Shown here piece by piece: positions 47,877-58,149 of a DNA stretch of 64,000 nt; the first letter of the stretch is position 1; the number at the start of each line of letters is the position of its first letter. The notes under the pieces were generated by a model. That model saw nothing but the letters and a program-made list of their open reading frames with translations. It was not told where the DNA came from and ran no database searches. Origin of the DNA: Vibrio sinus (GTDB lineage Bacteria; Pseudomonadota; Gammaproteobacteria; Enterobacterales; Vibrionaceae); contig NZ_JAMKMR010000003.1 of the NCBI RefSeq assembly GCF_023634645.1, positions 1 through 64,000 of the forward strand, in the 5' to 3' direction. The position numbers were made by a program, and so were the translations under genes.

Positions 47877-49928
47877 TCACAACCTATTTGTTGGATTAGT
47901 GCAAACCATTTTTTTTCCTAACTTTTTAGCTCGATACATTGCGTCATCTGCTAGCTTGAAAAGTGTCTCTACATCGCGTCCATTATCAGGGTATATTGCA
48001 ATTCCAATACTGGCAGATACTTGAATATGAATATTTTTTATTGTGACTTCATTAGTAAAGCTGTCCAGTATTTTTTCTGCCACAGATGTGACTTGTTCAG
48101 GTGCGGTGATATCGTCCACCAGTAGTGTAAATTCATCACCACCCAGTCGAGCTACAGTATCAGCTTTTCGTACACTTTTAGTTAACCGTAATGCGACTTC
48201 CTTCAGCACAGAATCGCCAACATTGTGTCCGTAAGTATCATTAATAAGTTTAAAATCATCTAAGTCAATAAATAACAACCCAATTTTGTTATGGTTTCTC
48301 CCTGCGTGAGCTAAGGACTGCTCAATCCTATCGTAAAATAAATTGCGATTGACCAAGTTAGTTAAACTGTCGTAGTTGGCTTGATGCCATATATTGAGTT
48401 CATTTTGTTTTTGGACGGTGATATCTTGCACTATCCCTACAACCTTGGATGGAGTAGTGTCTACATACAAGGCTTCGGCTCGGTGGACCACGTACTTGGT
48501 TGTTCCATTTTTTAGTCGCAACTTATTAGTCCATTGGATATGCCGACCTGGAAGAGGGATGGTTTTCCAGTTGTTTTCAGCGATATACCTTTCTTGAGGA
48601 TCGACAAGTGCAATAATCTCACGATGTTTGAGTGTTGTACCGTGCTCTTCCAATTCGAAAATAGTAAACACTTCACTTGATCCAACAATATGATCAGATC
48701 TTAAATCCCATTCCCAGCTTCCTAACTGGGCTATTTGTTGTGCATGTTTTAGTAAGTTTTGGCTCTTTCTCAGTTTGCGTTCTGTTATTGCAACCGACTC
48801 ATATTTAGCCTCTAATTCGTCGTGCATCTGAGACATTTTCTTTGCGTGTTGCTCATCTCGTGCCTTGGCTTTTTGTAAATCGGCAACCATGTTATTGAAG
48901 CTGCTCATCACAATATTCACTTCTTCAATATTGGTTTCTTTTAGTGGTTCAGGGTAATAGCCATCACTGATGCTTTTGGATGCATTTGATAATTGACGTA
49001 AAGGCATGATTACTCTTCGATTGAAGTACACCCAGGTAAGACTTGCTAATAAGACTCCAACTATCGAGACCACAGTCACTTCAACTAACAGAAATATTAA
49101 AGGTTTATAAGCTTCGTGGACTGGCTGCTCTACCCAAACCACAAGATCTAGACGATTTAGTTTCCTAGAGGATGAGTAAATAAGCGAGTGGTGACCAGAT
49201 AATCCAACATCTTGTGTACGTCTATTGGTATCGATAAATGAGCTTCTCAGTACGACACTGGGGTTTTGGTGTGCGATGACCTTTCCATCAATGTTCGTCA
49301 CATAGGCTTCGATACTTTTTTCTACACCGATTAAAGCTAAGGTTTCCCATAGAGATTTAAGCCTGAGCTCTGCATACAGTATATTGGTAATATCTGCTCT
49401 CCTTGGGTGCCTATAAGGGTAAACAGTCAACGCAATCGGCTCTTTTAATAAGGGATCAAATGACACCTTGCTTATCGTTTGGCTTGATTGGAGTGCGTTA
49501 ATAAACATGGAGCTGGAGGATAACTTCTCAAATAGGTCAGGAGGAGTCAGTGATGTCCTAGAGACTTGAGTAACGCTAGCTTCGAGTAAATTTACTATTC
49601 CAGCCGTTTGGTATAGCGAGTCTCTAAACATTAGGCTTTGTAGTATATCCCTTTGCCCGTTAACGTCAGCTTGAGTAAGTCCAGTATTGACTATAAGCTG
49701 AAAGTCTCTTTCTGATTGGCTAAATACACTCAATACTCGATCTTCAATTGAGTTTGCTATTTTTTCGAAATGTTCAAGCCGTTGCTCTTGGAACGAGTGA
49801 TAGGTTGCATGGCCAGAAATCAGTACGATGATAAGGATTGGACCAACTGTTAAGCCACAAAATAGTAAGAGCAAGTGACGTTTTAAGCTCTTTTTAGGCT
49901 TTGGTTTATCTTGTTTATAACGAAACAC
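47877..49928 (-). CDS. Sensor diguanylate cyclase with periplasmic domain, HAMP and PAS
   Basis: A 683-residue inner-membrane protein. A transmembrane helix (about 20-40), a periplasmic sensor of Cache type (about 45-280), a second helix (about 283-305), a HAMP domain, a coiled-coil, a PAS domain with PAC-like segment (about 400-515), and a GGDEF domain ending the protein. The active loop is RLGGDEF (about residue 595), with I-site RKAD upstream. No EAL. It is downstream of a binding lipoprotein gene (42 bases), suggesting that the lipoprotein feeds a signal to its periplasmic domain. Confidence 0.92.
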   Translation of the reverse strand: MFRYKQDKPKPKKSLKRHLLLLFCGLTVGPILIIVLISGHATYHSFQEQRLEHFEKIANSIEDRVLSVFSQSERDFQLIVNTGLTQADVNGQRDILQSLMFRDSLYQTAGIVNLLEASVTQVSRTSLTPPDLFEKLSSSSMFINALQSSQTISKVSFDPLLKEPIALTVYPYRHPRRADITNILYAELRLKSLWETLALIGVEKSIEAYVTNIDGKVIAHQNPSVVLRSSFIDTNRRTQDVGLSGHHSLIYSSSRKLNRLDLVVWVEQPVHEAYKPLIFLLVEVTVVSIVGVLLASLTWVYFNRRVIMPLRQLSNASKSISDGYYPEPLKETNIEEVNIVMSSFNNMVADLQKAKARDEQHAKKMSQMHDELEAKYESVAITERKLRKSQNLLKHAQQIAQLGSWEWDLRSDHIVGSSEVFTIFELEEHGTTLKHREIIALVDPQERYIAENNWKTIPLPGRHIQWTNKLRLKNGTTKYVVHRAEALYVDTTPSKVVGIVQDITVQKQNELNIWHQANYDSLTNLVNRNLFYDRIEQSLAHAGRNHNKIGLLFIDLDDFKLINDTYGHNVGDSVLKEVALRLTKSVRKADTVARLGGDEFTLLVDDITAPEQVTSVAEKILDSFTNEVTIKNIHIQVSASIGIAIYPDNGRDVETLFKLADDAMYRAKKLGKKMVCTNPTNRL

Positions 49929-49970
49929 TGTTTGGTGTACCTTGTATTAACGCATGATTTGAATCGGTAC

Positions 49971-50942
49971 TTAAGGTGAACGAATAACAAGCTTTGCTTG
50001 ATGTAATACACTGTCTGGGACCTCTAGTCCTATGGCATTTGCCGTCACCAAATTGATACCAAGATAAGACTCGGCGGTTTCAACGGGGAGCTGAGCAACG
50101 TTTACTCCTTTTAAGACTTGATTTGCCATTCTTGCTGCCTGTTGCCCCGCTTTATAGTGAATAATTCCATATGCCATCAGAGCGCCTTTTTCGACCTGCA
50201 AATTTGTTGGCCCCGACAGTGGCAACTTTTCGTCAATAGACGTTCGTACAATGTCTGTAATTCGTTTATTCACCAGGCTATCAGGTAGGATAAAAATCAT
50301 ATCTGTTGACGGGGGAATATTATTTAAAGTTTTACTGATCGAGTTGTTATTTGGGCACTCAGCCAAAATGAGTTCTACCTTGAGAGCATTGGCACTTGCT
50401 TGAAGCTGAGCCAACGCGCTCATTGGTGCGGAATCATTAGGATTAAATAAGACAAGTACTCGCTTAGCATTTGGAACAAGTTGCTTCATTATGTCTAATC
50501 GCAGCGCTTGATTATTGCTGATTCGGACACCACTCATATTACCCGCTGGATTGGTAAGATCCGTCATAATACCCGCTCGAATGGGGTCGGCAACTACGCC
50601 AAAAATAACGGGGATACTTGTATGTCTAGTCGCGCGATATGCAGCTACACCAGTAGGTGTGCCTGCGGTAAAAATGAGATCCACTTTTTGTTTTACAAAT
50701 CGATCCAGCTGCTTTTGCAATGCAAGTCCTGTCAACGGTTTTTGCTCGGAAATAAAGATGAGATCATCGCCCTCAACATAACCCATATCCAATAGGCCAT
50801 CTTTGAAACCCTGGATGTTTCGTAGCCCATTAGGATTATTCGTAACCAGTCCGACAGTGTAGCTCTTTTTTTTGTCGCCACAGCCAACCAACAAGACTAT
50901 GAGAAAAATAGCAAAAATTTTGAGTCGCATAATTTTCGACAT
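49971..50942 (-). CDS. ABC substrate-binding lipoprotein (ABC_sub_bind family)
   Basis: A 323-residue lipoprotein. The signal ends in a lipobox (IVLLVGC), after which SYTVGLVTNNPNG starts the mature domain. The fold matches the TrpX-like ABC_sub_bind family (PF04392), whose members bind aromatic amino acids or other small ligands. No permease or ATPase genes are nearby; instead a sensor diguanylate cyclase follows. Start at 50942 is chosen for the signal peptide; the frame extends further upstream. Confidence 0.88.
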   Translation of the reverse strand: MSKIMRLKIFAIFLIVLLVGCGDKKKSYTVGLVTNNPNGLRNIQGFKDGLLDMGYVEGDDLIFISEQKPLTGLALQKQLDRFVKQKVDLIFTAGTPTGVAAYRATRHTSIPVIFGVVADPIRAGIMTDLTNPAGNMSGVRISNNQALRLDIMKQLVPNAKRVLVLFNPNDSAPMSALAQLQASANALKVELILAECPNNNSISKTLNNIPPSTDMIFILPDSLVNKRITDIVRTSIDEKLPLSGPTNLQVEKGALMAYGIIHYKAGQQAARMANQVLKGVNVAQLPVETAESYLGINLVTANAIGLEVPDSVLHQAKLVIRSP

Positions 50943-51156
50943 AACCCAACCAGATCCGTAATTCACACTGTTACAGTTTATATTAGTCGCTATTGATAGG
51001 ATGGACATTAAATATGAGCTATTCCATGTTCTATTTGTTGGGCGTCAATGCATGTGGGTTTGTCTTTCCGCATAAATCGTTGAGTAGTGAAATTGGCCGT
51101 GTCTTTAAAAATTTTGTAGAGTGACTAACCATTTTATGGTGGCCAACACTGAGTTT

Positions 51157-51987
51157 TTAGCACCTCGTTGGGTCACTTAAATAACAGTGATTTTTTGTAG
51201 GAAACTGATTGCTTTCAACGTCTCTAGCATAGTCAGTAAAAGCATCACTAATCGATCTGCTCAGATCAGCATATTGTTTGACAAACCTAGGTTTAAAAGC
51301 TTTGTTTAAGCCAAGTAAATCTTCAGTAACTAATACTTGACCATCACATTGCATAGAAGCGCCGATCCCTATTGATGGTATTTGTAAAGATTTTGTGATT
51401 TCAACAGCTGCGTGCTCATATACACCTTCGATAAGTACAGCAAATGCTCCTGCCTTCTCAAGTGCTTTTGCCTCTTTAACCAGTTTATCTACCTCGTCGT
51501 CTGCTTTTCCCTGTGTTTTGAACCCACCAAGAACATTTATTTGCTGGGGTCTAAGGCCTATGTGAGGTAAAACAGGTATCCCTCTTGCTATTAAAAATGA
51601 GATGGTATCCAGCGTTTCCGCTCCTACTTCGATTTTGACGGCGTCAGCCCCTGTTTCAGAGATGATTCGACGTGCATTGCGAAAAGCAACCTCTTTTGAT
51701 TCCTCATGGGTACCAAAAGGCATATCTACTACAACTAACGCTTTGTTTGCTCCTCTCACCACTGCATTTCCATGCGCAATTATCATGTCGATCGTCACCA
51801 TTAATGTAGAATCATGGCCATACGCAACCATGCCAACAGAATCACCAACAATAATCATATCTACAATAGGATCCATTAGTTCTGCCATATATGATGTGAA
51901 TGCAGTAAGTGCCACAATCTTTTTATGGTTTTTTAATTTTTTAATAGTGTTGATAGTATATTTTTTATTTTTATAATGGATGCTCAT
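51157..51987 (-). CDS. panB: 3-methyl-2-oxobutanoate hydroxymethyltransferase
   Basis: A 276-residue enzyme that makes ketopantoate, the first step of pantothenate synthesis. Metal aspartates are in MIIVGDSVGM (about residues 43-52) and VVVDMPFG (about 85-92), and the catalytic glutamate in AVLIEGVYEH. The gene stands alone, without panC, and is AT-rich, unlike the usual panBC pair. It is likely a second, acquired panB; the sequence looks intact. Confidence 0.92.
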   Translation of the reverse strand: MSIHYKNKKYTINTIKKLKNHKKIVALTAFTSYMAELMDPIVDMIIVGDSVGMVAYGHDSTLMVTIDMIIAHGNAVVRGANKALVVVDMPFGTHEESKEVAFRNARRIISETGADAVKIEVGAETLDTISFLIARGIPVLPHIGLRPQQINVLGGFKTQGKADDEVDKLVKEAKALEKAGAFAVLIEGVYEHAAVEITKSLQIPSIGIGASMQCDGQVLVTEDLLGLNKAFKPRFVKQYADLSRSISDAFTDYARDVESNQFPTKNHCYLSDPTRC

Positions 51988-52658
51988 AATTTCCTTCTAA
52001 ATAAACGCTAGGCAACAGGACCTATGCATTAATCTAGCAGTAATTCGATTTCTTATCGTAACGAAAATCGGACAGCTAATTGATAGAATAAGACAACCAC
52101 CCTCTAAAACATGGCTCTCGATTCTTATTTAACAAGGAAGAAGCATACCAATGCAATAAAATAAATAGCAATTTTCTACCTGTTTATTAGGGTCTAATTG
52201 GAATTCGTATAGTTAAAAAATAATGAAGTGCTGTGTTTACACCACAAGTTTCAATAGTGTTACTAACGAAGTTGTCATTATAATCATATATTTATATTAT
52301 ATATCACCTTTTTATTGTTTACTTTGGTTGATGGTTTTTGATTTTAAATTCATATTTTTTATCGATTTGTAACAATAATGGAAGGTAGGAATACATCTTA
52401 GTAATAAATAAAACTAATGATTTCATTTTCCTGGTTATTGTTATATACAGTTTTTCATACTGCAAACATGATGTGCAAGGAAGTTAGATATTTAACCAAT
52501 TATATACTTTAGTATCATGGCATATTTTTGGGCTTGACAGTTTGATTGAAAATGAATTTCAATACTCTCTAATGGTGCGGTTAATATAAAAACCATAACA
52601 ACACCATTGATAATAATTTTAAAACCGGATTTATAAATAAAAATGGAGTTAAATAAGA
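51988..52658. other. Very AT-rich region upstream of the pilus locus
   Basis: About 670 bases with no supported gene and strong A/T bias, typical of H-NS-bound DNA upstream of fimbrial operons. It should hold the panB promoter and the pilin promoter; a TTGACA is at 52534-52539 without a clear matching -10. Confidence 0.5.
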
Positions 52659-53159
52659 ATGAAAAAACTACTCATGACAACGTTAAGTGTTGCTGTCGCG
52701 CTATCATCTAGCTCAGTATTTGCGGCTAATGGAACAATTAAGGAAAGCGCAAAATCTAAAGTGATTGTTGAATCAAAAATGATCGTTGGTGATTTAAAAA
52801 TGGAAGACAGCATTACGATAACATCAGCCATGGTTGCAGAAGGGAAAGATCAAACTTTTCAGATAGCACAATTTTGTACCTACACAAACGATAAAGACGG
52901 CAAAGCGAATGTGAATGTCACCACCAATGAAGGTAAATTTGAAGTTGTTGGTACCAATGGAGAAGGAGACTTACCATACTCTTTAGCGATTGCAGGGCAA
53001 GGCGTCAAATATGGGGATAATGTCCTGACCGTCGATCCAAATGATTCTCCAGCGGGCTGCAAAACGGTTGAAACTGTATCGATGACATTCACAGGTGACA
53101 ATATTAGGAACGCCAAAGCGGGCACTTATAACGCATCTTTTAACTTATCTACGAGCTAA
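52659..53159 (+). CDS. Fimbrial major subunit-like protein (CS1-like)
   Basis: A 166-residue exported protein with signal peptide (about residues 1-23, VFAANG). The mature part is beta-rich with two cysteines (FCTYTND, AGCKTV) that could form a disulfide. Composition, size, and position before a chaperone-like and usher gene indicate a pilin of the alternate chaperone-usher class. A hairpin follows the stop, as often seen after highly expressed pilin genes. Confidence 0.75.
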   Translation: MKKLLMTTLSVAVALSSSSVFAANGTIKESAKSKVIVESKMIVGDLKMEDSITITSAMVAEGKDQTFQIAQFCTYTNDKDGKANVNVTTNEGKFEVVGTNGEGDLPYSLAIAGQGVKYGDNVLTVDPNDSPAGCKTVETVSMTFTGDNIRNAKAGTYNASFNLSTS

Positions 53160-53180
53160 CGACTCCATTTTCTAACACTT

Positions 53181-53201
53181 GGCGCCAAGTACACTGGCGC
53201 C
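53181..53201 (+). promoter_or_regulatory. GGCGCC hairpin between pilin and chaperone genes
   Basis: GGCGCC at 53181-53186 and 53196-53201 can pair around a nine-base loop. It lies 21 bases after the pilin stop, followed by a T-rich stretch (tttctttttt, 53210-53219). It could be a partial terminator or stabiliser giving more pilin than chaperone and usher. Confidence 0.6.
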
Positions 53202-53232
53202 GCATTGATTTCTTTTTTCTAAGGAGAGTTTT

Positions 53233-53700
53233 ATGATGAAAAAGTTACCTATGTTTTGCGTGGTATGGCTCTATTTTATCGTCTCAAGCTCAGCATTCTC
53301 GGCTCCTGTTTTGGATGTGATGGACCCTAGCATTTCAGTGAATGCGAGCAAACCAAGAAATTATATCACCGTACAAAATATAGGGGACAGCGCGGGTATG
53401 TTTACTGTATCAGTAAAAAATATCACTGATCCCACTCATCCTATTTTATATACCAACTCTCAATTGAAAACCCTGCCAGTTTTTATTAAGCCGATACTGA
53501 TTAGAAAGTTTAGAGCTGGGCAGAAAAAGCGTATCACTCTCATACGAAACCCGAAAGCGTCTTTAGCTAAGCCCATGGTTTTAGAGCTAGCTATCAAGGA
53601 GTATATTGCACCTACAAAAGGCCAAGATGTATCCCCAAGTGATACGGGTATTCAAGTCAAAGGTTCGATTGTCAGTCGAGCAAAGGTAACGGTGAGTTAA
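53233..53700 (+). CDS. Periplasmic chaperone-like protein of the pilus locus
   Basis: A 155-residue exported protein with signal peptide (about residues 1-24, FSAPVL). The mature domain resembles the N-terminal immunoglobulin domain of alternate fimbrial chaperones (SISVNASKPRNYITVQNIGD ... RKFRAGQKKRITLIR). Such chaperones usually have two domains and about 240 residues; this is about one. It may be a short chaperone or minor subunit. An AAGGAGAG site precedes the ATG. Confidence 0.7.
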   Translation: MMKKLPMFCVVWLYFIVSSSAFSAPVLDVMDPSISVNASKPRNYITVQNIGDSAGMFTVSVKNITDPTHPILYTNSQLKTLPVFIKPILIRKFRAGQKKRITLIRNPKASLAKPMVLELAIKEYIAPTKGQDVSPSDTGIQVKGSIVSRAKVTVS

Positions 53701-53824
53701 ATGTTAAGTCACGAATAATAAGAGGTAGTGTGGTGGCCACCCGCTCTTAGTATTTGTAAAAACTTACTTAAAAGCATAATGAATAACCTAACGAGGCGGT
53801 GTGTATATTTATCCGTGAGCCAAC

Positions 53825-56280
53825 GTGTGTAAAGTAAGCGCGGTCTTTAAAGGAAAGGAGCGCCTGCTCATCTTTGTACTTATCTGTTTGTTTTTTTTTA
53901 TTCCAGGCTTGCTTGCTCAAGTGATTTACTTCCGCCTGGTTTCGAGCACTATACCGAAGAAGATGAGACAACGTTAGTCACCTTGGTATTTGGAAAAGAA
54001 AAGCTTGGGGAAGTGCTTGCGACCTTTAATGATGACGAAATCAGCTTTGAAGAGCCAAACCTCGTATTAGACAAACTGAAAAGCTTTATTAAAGCCTCCT
54101 CAGAAAAGCGTTTACTCATTGCGCTTAAGAAAATGCATGAGACTCATATCGATCGTGTGTGTAAAAAAGGACCGACCTGTGGATATATTACCCCGAAAGT
54201 CTTAGGGGTAATATTTGATAGAGGCAATTACAAAGTGAATGTCTTCATTAATCCTAAATACTTAATAGATCAACAGTCCATTCCGGCCAAATACTTAAAA
54301 GATTCAACTTCTGGTTTTTCTTCTTTAAATCTGTTCAACATGGTTGAGTCAAAGGAAAACAAAAACACGCAAGCTCTACTTTTGCATAATGATAGTTACC
54401 TAAGCCATGGTAATTGGCACTTGAACTATAAGGGCTCTTACACTCAATCGTCCAATGAAAGCCAAGCCCCGCCCTATATTTTTAATGATATTGATTTGAA
54501 TTGGCGGCATCACCAGTACTACGTTTCTGTAGGTCTTCAAGATACACCAGGTACACTCATTATCCCTTCTTTTAAAATGTTAGGTGGTAGTTTTACGTCC
54601 AATAATCACCTATTGATCAATAGAACAGAACAGATAGCGACGCCTATCGAAGTGAATATTTTGGTGCCAAGCTATGTCAATGTTTATCGAAACCAAGAGC
54701 TGATTGACATTCAGTACTTTCCTCCTGGCAATTACTTTCTCAATACGACAAGCTTTCCTAACGGCGCTTACAACTTGAAACTGGTTACAAGCACATTAGG
54801 TGGGAAAGAGCTAACCCAGTATGTCTATTTTGTGAAAACCCCCGCGCTTCCCTTACTCACCGTGCCAAACTATTATTTTTCGTATGGGCAGATTGTACAA
54901 AGCTCAGGGGAGAGTGTTATCCCCGAATCCGACCATACTCACTTTTTCATGGTACAAGCCAAACAGAGGCTAGCCAAATCATTGGGAACTAGAGAGAGTG
55001 TAATAGACATCAATAATGATGAGGTATTTGGAGAGCTGGCGCTGATGACCCAATTTCCACTGGTTAGCGTTAATATATCTGGAGCTGTCAGTAATTTTGG
55101 TGATTATGCTGCGTCGTTTTCAGTGCTGGGTCATTATAATGGCGTGAACTTAAATACCTTCTTTCGAGAAGTATGGGTAACTGAAGACAGTGGCCGCTAT
55201 ATCAGCCAGTATATAGAAGACACACAAGACAGTAATTCTGAGATCGGGAGTTCGGTGTCATATCAATGGCATAACTTCTTATTTTCTGATTCCCTTACTG
55301 TCTCTCACGTCGATGGTGAAAACTATAAGAGTATGAGTGCGAGTATTGAGAAAGGCTTTCAGCTTAACGCGCACAACCATTTGTCTTTCCTAATGAGCTT
55401 TACACACTCTCCCTCTGAGAAAACACTTTCTATGCAACTTCAATGGACATTTGATAATCTTGATGGTTGGAGCAGCAGCATTCAAAGTGATAATCAATAT
55501 GCCCTTGGTCAGTTTGATGGTACGAATTCCAACCACCTTAAACTTGACTTAGATCGAGCGTCAACAATGGGGGCTGTCCATTATGATGCAGGTCTTGAAG
55601 CACTAATGACAGAGACAGGCCGATATTATTCCCAGTCTTTGCGGGCTAAAAGCACACGACTCGCTGGGCAAGAGCAGGTAAGTGCCTCAAAAATTGACCA
55701 TAACCAAGAGAGCATTAGTCATAGTGTCAAGCTTTCTACCACGCTTGCGTACTCACCGCAGGCATTATGGGATTTCAGCAGCTCAAACAAGTTAAGTGGG
55801 GTGTTGGTCAAAGTCCACTCATCGGAGAAAAGCCAATATAGTATTTACGTGGATGGTAAACAGGTGAGTACCATCAATAATGGACAATCGTTATTTGTTC
55901 CTCTTACTGCCTATAGGGAGCATAATATACAAATCCAATCGAACGAGTTGACATTGAACGTTCCGAACAACGATATCAATGTTGTGCTATATCCAGGAAA
56001 CGTGGAATCTGTTTATCGAGAAACCAAGAAGAGCTTGTTACTTATGGGTAATTTTGTGGATGGAAAGAATCACCCTCTTCCTTATTATCAAGTAGTGGGG
56101 GGAACAGAAACCACAGAAACCGATGAAGCTGGCTTTGCTCAAGTCGATATTCTGTTAGGCTCTCCTCTAAAACTGATAGATGCATCGGGGCATGAATGTG
56201 AAGTCAATACCACACATATTGAGGCAGAAGGAGGAGTGGCGTTCGAAGACCGTATTTTGTGTTTAGCAATAAAAGCCTAA
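53825..56280 (+). CDS. CS1-type outer-membrane usher, frame-shifted in signal peptide
   Basis: The main frame, uninterrupted to 56280, encodes a usher of the TcfC/CooC type (about 790 residues when complete): conserved N-terminal LPPGFEHY, central barrel and C-terminal beta domain. This frame has no ATG, GTG or TTG start before 53983, and position 53983 cuts into the mature protein. A GTG at 53825 in another frame gives a good signal peptide (KGKERLLIFVLICLFFF) that enters a run of nine Ts (53891-53899). One extra T there, or one extra A near 53920, would join the frames. So the gene is phase-off, read by frameshifting, or a recent pseudogene. Confidence 0.75.
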
Positions 56281-56338
56281 CCACTTCCTCACATTGCTCG
56301 TCGACTTCGCAATTCAGTGTCTATGATATTTTTGGTAG

Positions 56339-56800
56339 CTACAACGGCAACTCAAAGCCGACTTTATGTTTTGACAAAGCAACCAGAGTTTTAAAGCGTT
56401 TAACATTCGGTTTTTGGAGAAATAATTCTCGCGTCAATTCGTTGTATTGTTCCATACTTTTTACTGCAAAAATCAACACAAAGTCCCATTCTCCAGTGAC
56501 GTAATAACATTGTTGTACGTACGGGCAATTTTCAAAATCCCGGCGTGTCGAGTCTAGCTCATGGATTTGTTCAGACTCGACTTCAATGTTCACAATAATG
56601 GTCAAACCAAAGCCTAAGGCTTCTTGATTGAGTAACGCGGTATATCGCTTGATCACGCCATTAGCCTTAAGTTTCTTTAAGCGTCTATTCACAGCAGCAG
56701 TAGACAAATTTACCTCTTCGCCTAATTCGCTTTGGGCGATCCGAGAGTCCTTTTGTATGGCGCTAAGTATTTTTAAGTCAAAACCATCAACGTCAATCAT
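56339..56800 (-). CDS. Lrp/AsnC family regulator
   Basis: A 153-residue regulator. The N-terminal helix-turn-helix (DLKILSAIQKDSRIAQSELGE, VNLSTAAVNRRLKKL) and the C-terminal RAM domain with VIKRYTALLN fit the feast/famine family. It lies divergently from the diaminopropionate ammonia-lyase gene, 152 bases away, and probably controls it. Start at 56800 has GGAAAA upstream; a TTG four codons earlier is less likely. Confidence 0.92.
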   Translation of the reverse strand: MIDVDGFDLKILSAIQKDSRIAQSELGEEVNLSTAAVNRRLKKLKANGVIKRYTALLNQEALGFGLTIIVNIEVESEQIHELDSTRRDFENCPYVQQCYYVTGEWDFVLIFAVKSMEQYNELTRELFLQKPNVKRFKTLVALSKHKVGFELPL

Positions 56801-56952
56801 AGAATTTTCCAATTAAATGGCAAAACAACGCAATAAATTTGCGTCTGAAGTGTTCATTTAGATAATTTATACGATCACGCCTACCTATACTAGTCACAGT
56901 GGCTGAGTTATTAAGTCCTGCCCAGCAACAATTCGTTTTAAGAGAAGTGACT

Positions 56953-58140
56953 ATGATATTTAAAAATCCCAATGCAACGCATACTCCTTATGATATTGAG
57001 CTGGCGAAAGTGCTAAACAAAGAAGCGGCTCAGAAAAGCAAACAGTGGCTATCCAGTTGGCCTTTACTAAATTCGAGTGCCACACCACTCTGGTCATTGG
57101 CCGGAACTGCCGATGATTTAGGCATTGAAACGCTTTGGATAAAAGATGAGTCTAAACGCTCTAAACTTGGAAGCTTCAAAGCGTTAGGCGCTCCTAATGC
57201 TCTGATAAATTTAGTTCTTAAACATTTCCCAACACTTGAGGCGGAAAAAATCCTACTGGGCGAATATCGAGAACTACTTGCAGACTTTGCTGTGGTCAGT
57301 GCTACTGACGGTAATCACGGACGCGCATTAGCAGCAGCGGCGCAATCGAGTGGTTGCCCTTGCACCATTGTGATTCATGCACAGGTAAGCCAAGAAAGGG
57401 AAGAGGCCATTGCTGAGTATGGTGCAACCATGGTTCGTATCACTGGGAACTACGATGAGTCGGTAGAAGAAGCCGACCGCATTGCGAAAAATAATGGCTG
57501 GATAGTTGTCTCGGATACGTCGTATGACGGATACACGGAAATACCAAGAGATGTTATGCAGGGTTATGGTGTTATGGCAGCGGAAACTGCTGAGCAACTA
57601 GGGGCGCTAGAGCAGAAACCAACTCATATTGTTCTTCAAGGGGGCGTTGGCGGCTTAGCAGCTGGTGTGTTCAGTTATTTCTGGGAGCAATACGGAACTG
57701 AACGCCCAACATTTATTGTGGTTGAACCAAGCCAAGCAGACTGTTTATACCAAAGTGCTATTCAGGGAAAACCCTCATCAGCAACAGGATCTGTAGATTC
57801 CGTGATGGCGGGACTTGCCTGTGGTAAAACCTCAAAAATTGCCTGGGATTTTCTACAGCCAAGCGTGGATTATTTCACTCTTATTGAAGATCAGGAAGCG
57901 ATCGACAGCATGGTACACCTTGCTCATGGCAAATATGACGACACGCCAATTGTTGGTGGTGAATCCGGGGTGGCAGGGTTAGCACTACTGACCAAGCTGG
58001 CAAAGCAGAATCAGCTCGAAGCGCTGGGCCTCGACGCGGACTCGAAAGTTCTAATCGTTAATACAGAAGGTGCCACTGCACCAGGTCTATTCGAAGAACT
58101 TACAGATATTACGGTAGAAGAAATTATTGCGAAACAATAA
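56953..58140 (+). CDS. dpaL: Diaminopropionate ammonia-lyase
   Basis: A 395-residue PLP-dependent enzyme (YgeX type) that degrades 2,3-diaminopropionate to pyruvate and ammonia. The PLP lysine is in KLGSFKALGAPNAL (about residues 74-87), and the phosphate-binding glycine loop is GGVGGLAAGVF. Length matches E. coli DpaL (398). An M20 hydrolase gene starts nine bases after its stop, a linkage also seen in ygeXY. The divergent Lrp gene is the likely regulator. Confidence 0.93.
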   Translation: MIFKNPNATHTPYDIELAKVLNKEAAQKSKQWLSSWPLLNSSATPLWSLAGTADDLGIETLWIKDESKRSKLGSFKALGAPNALINLVLKHFPTLEAEKILLGEYRELLADFAVVSATDGNHGRALAAAAQSSGCPCTIVIHAQVSQEREEAIAEYGATMVRITGNYDESVEEADRIAKNNGWIVVSDTSYDGYTEIPRDVMQGYGVMAAETAEQLGALEQKPTHIVLQGGVGGLAAGVFSYFWEQYGTERPTFIVVEPSQADCLYQSAIQGKPSSATGSVDSVMAGLACGKTSKIAWDFLQPSVDYFTLIEDQEAIDSMVHLAHGKYDDTPIVGGESGVAGLALLTKLAKQNQLEALGLDADSKVLIVNTEGATAPGLFEELTDITVEEIIAKQ

Positions 58141-58149
58141 GGAATGGAT

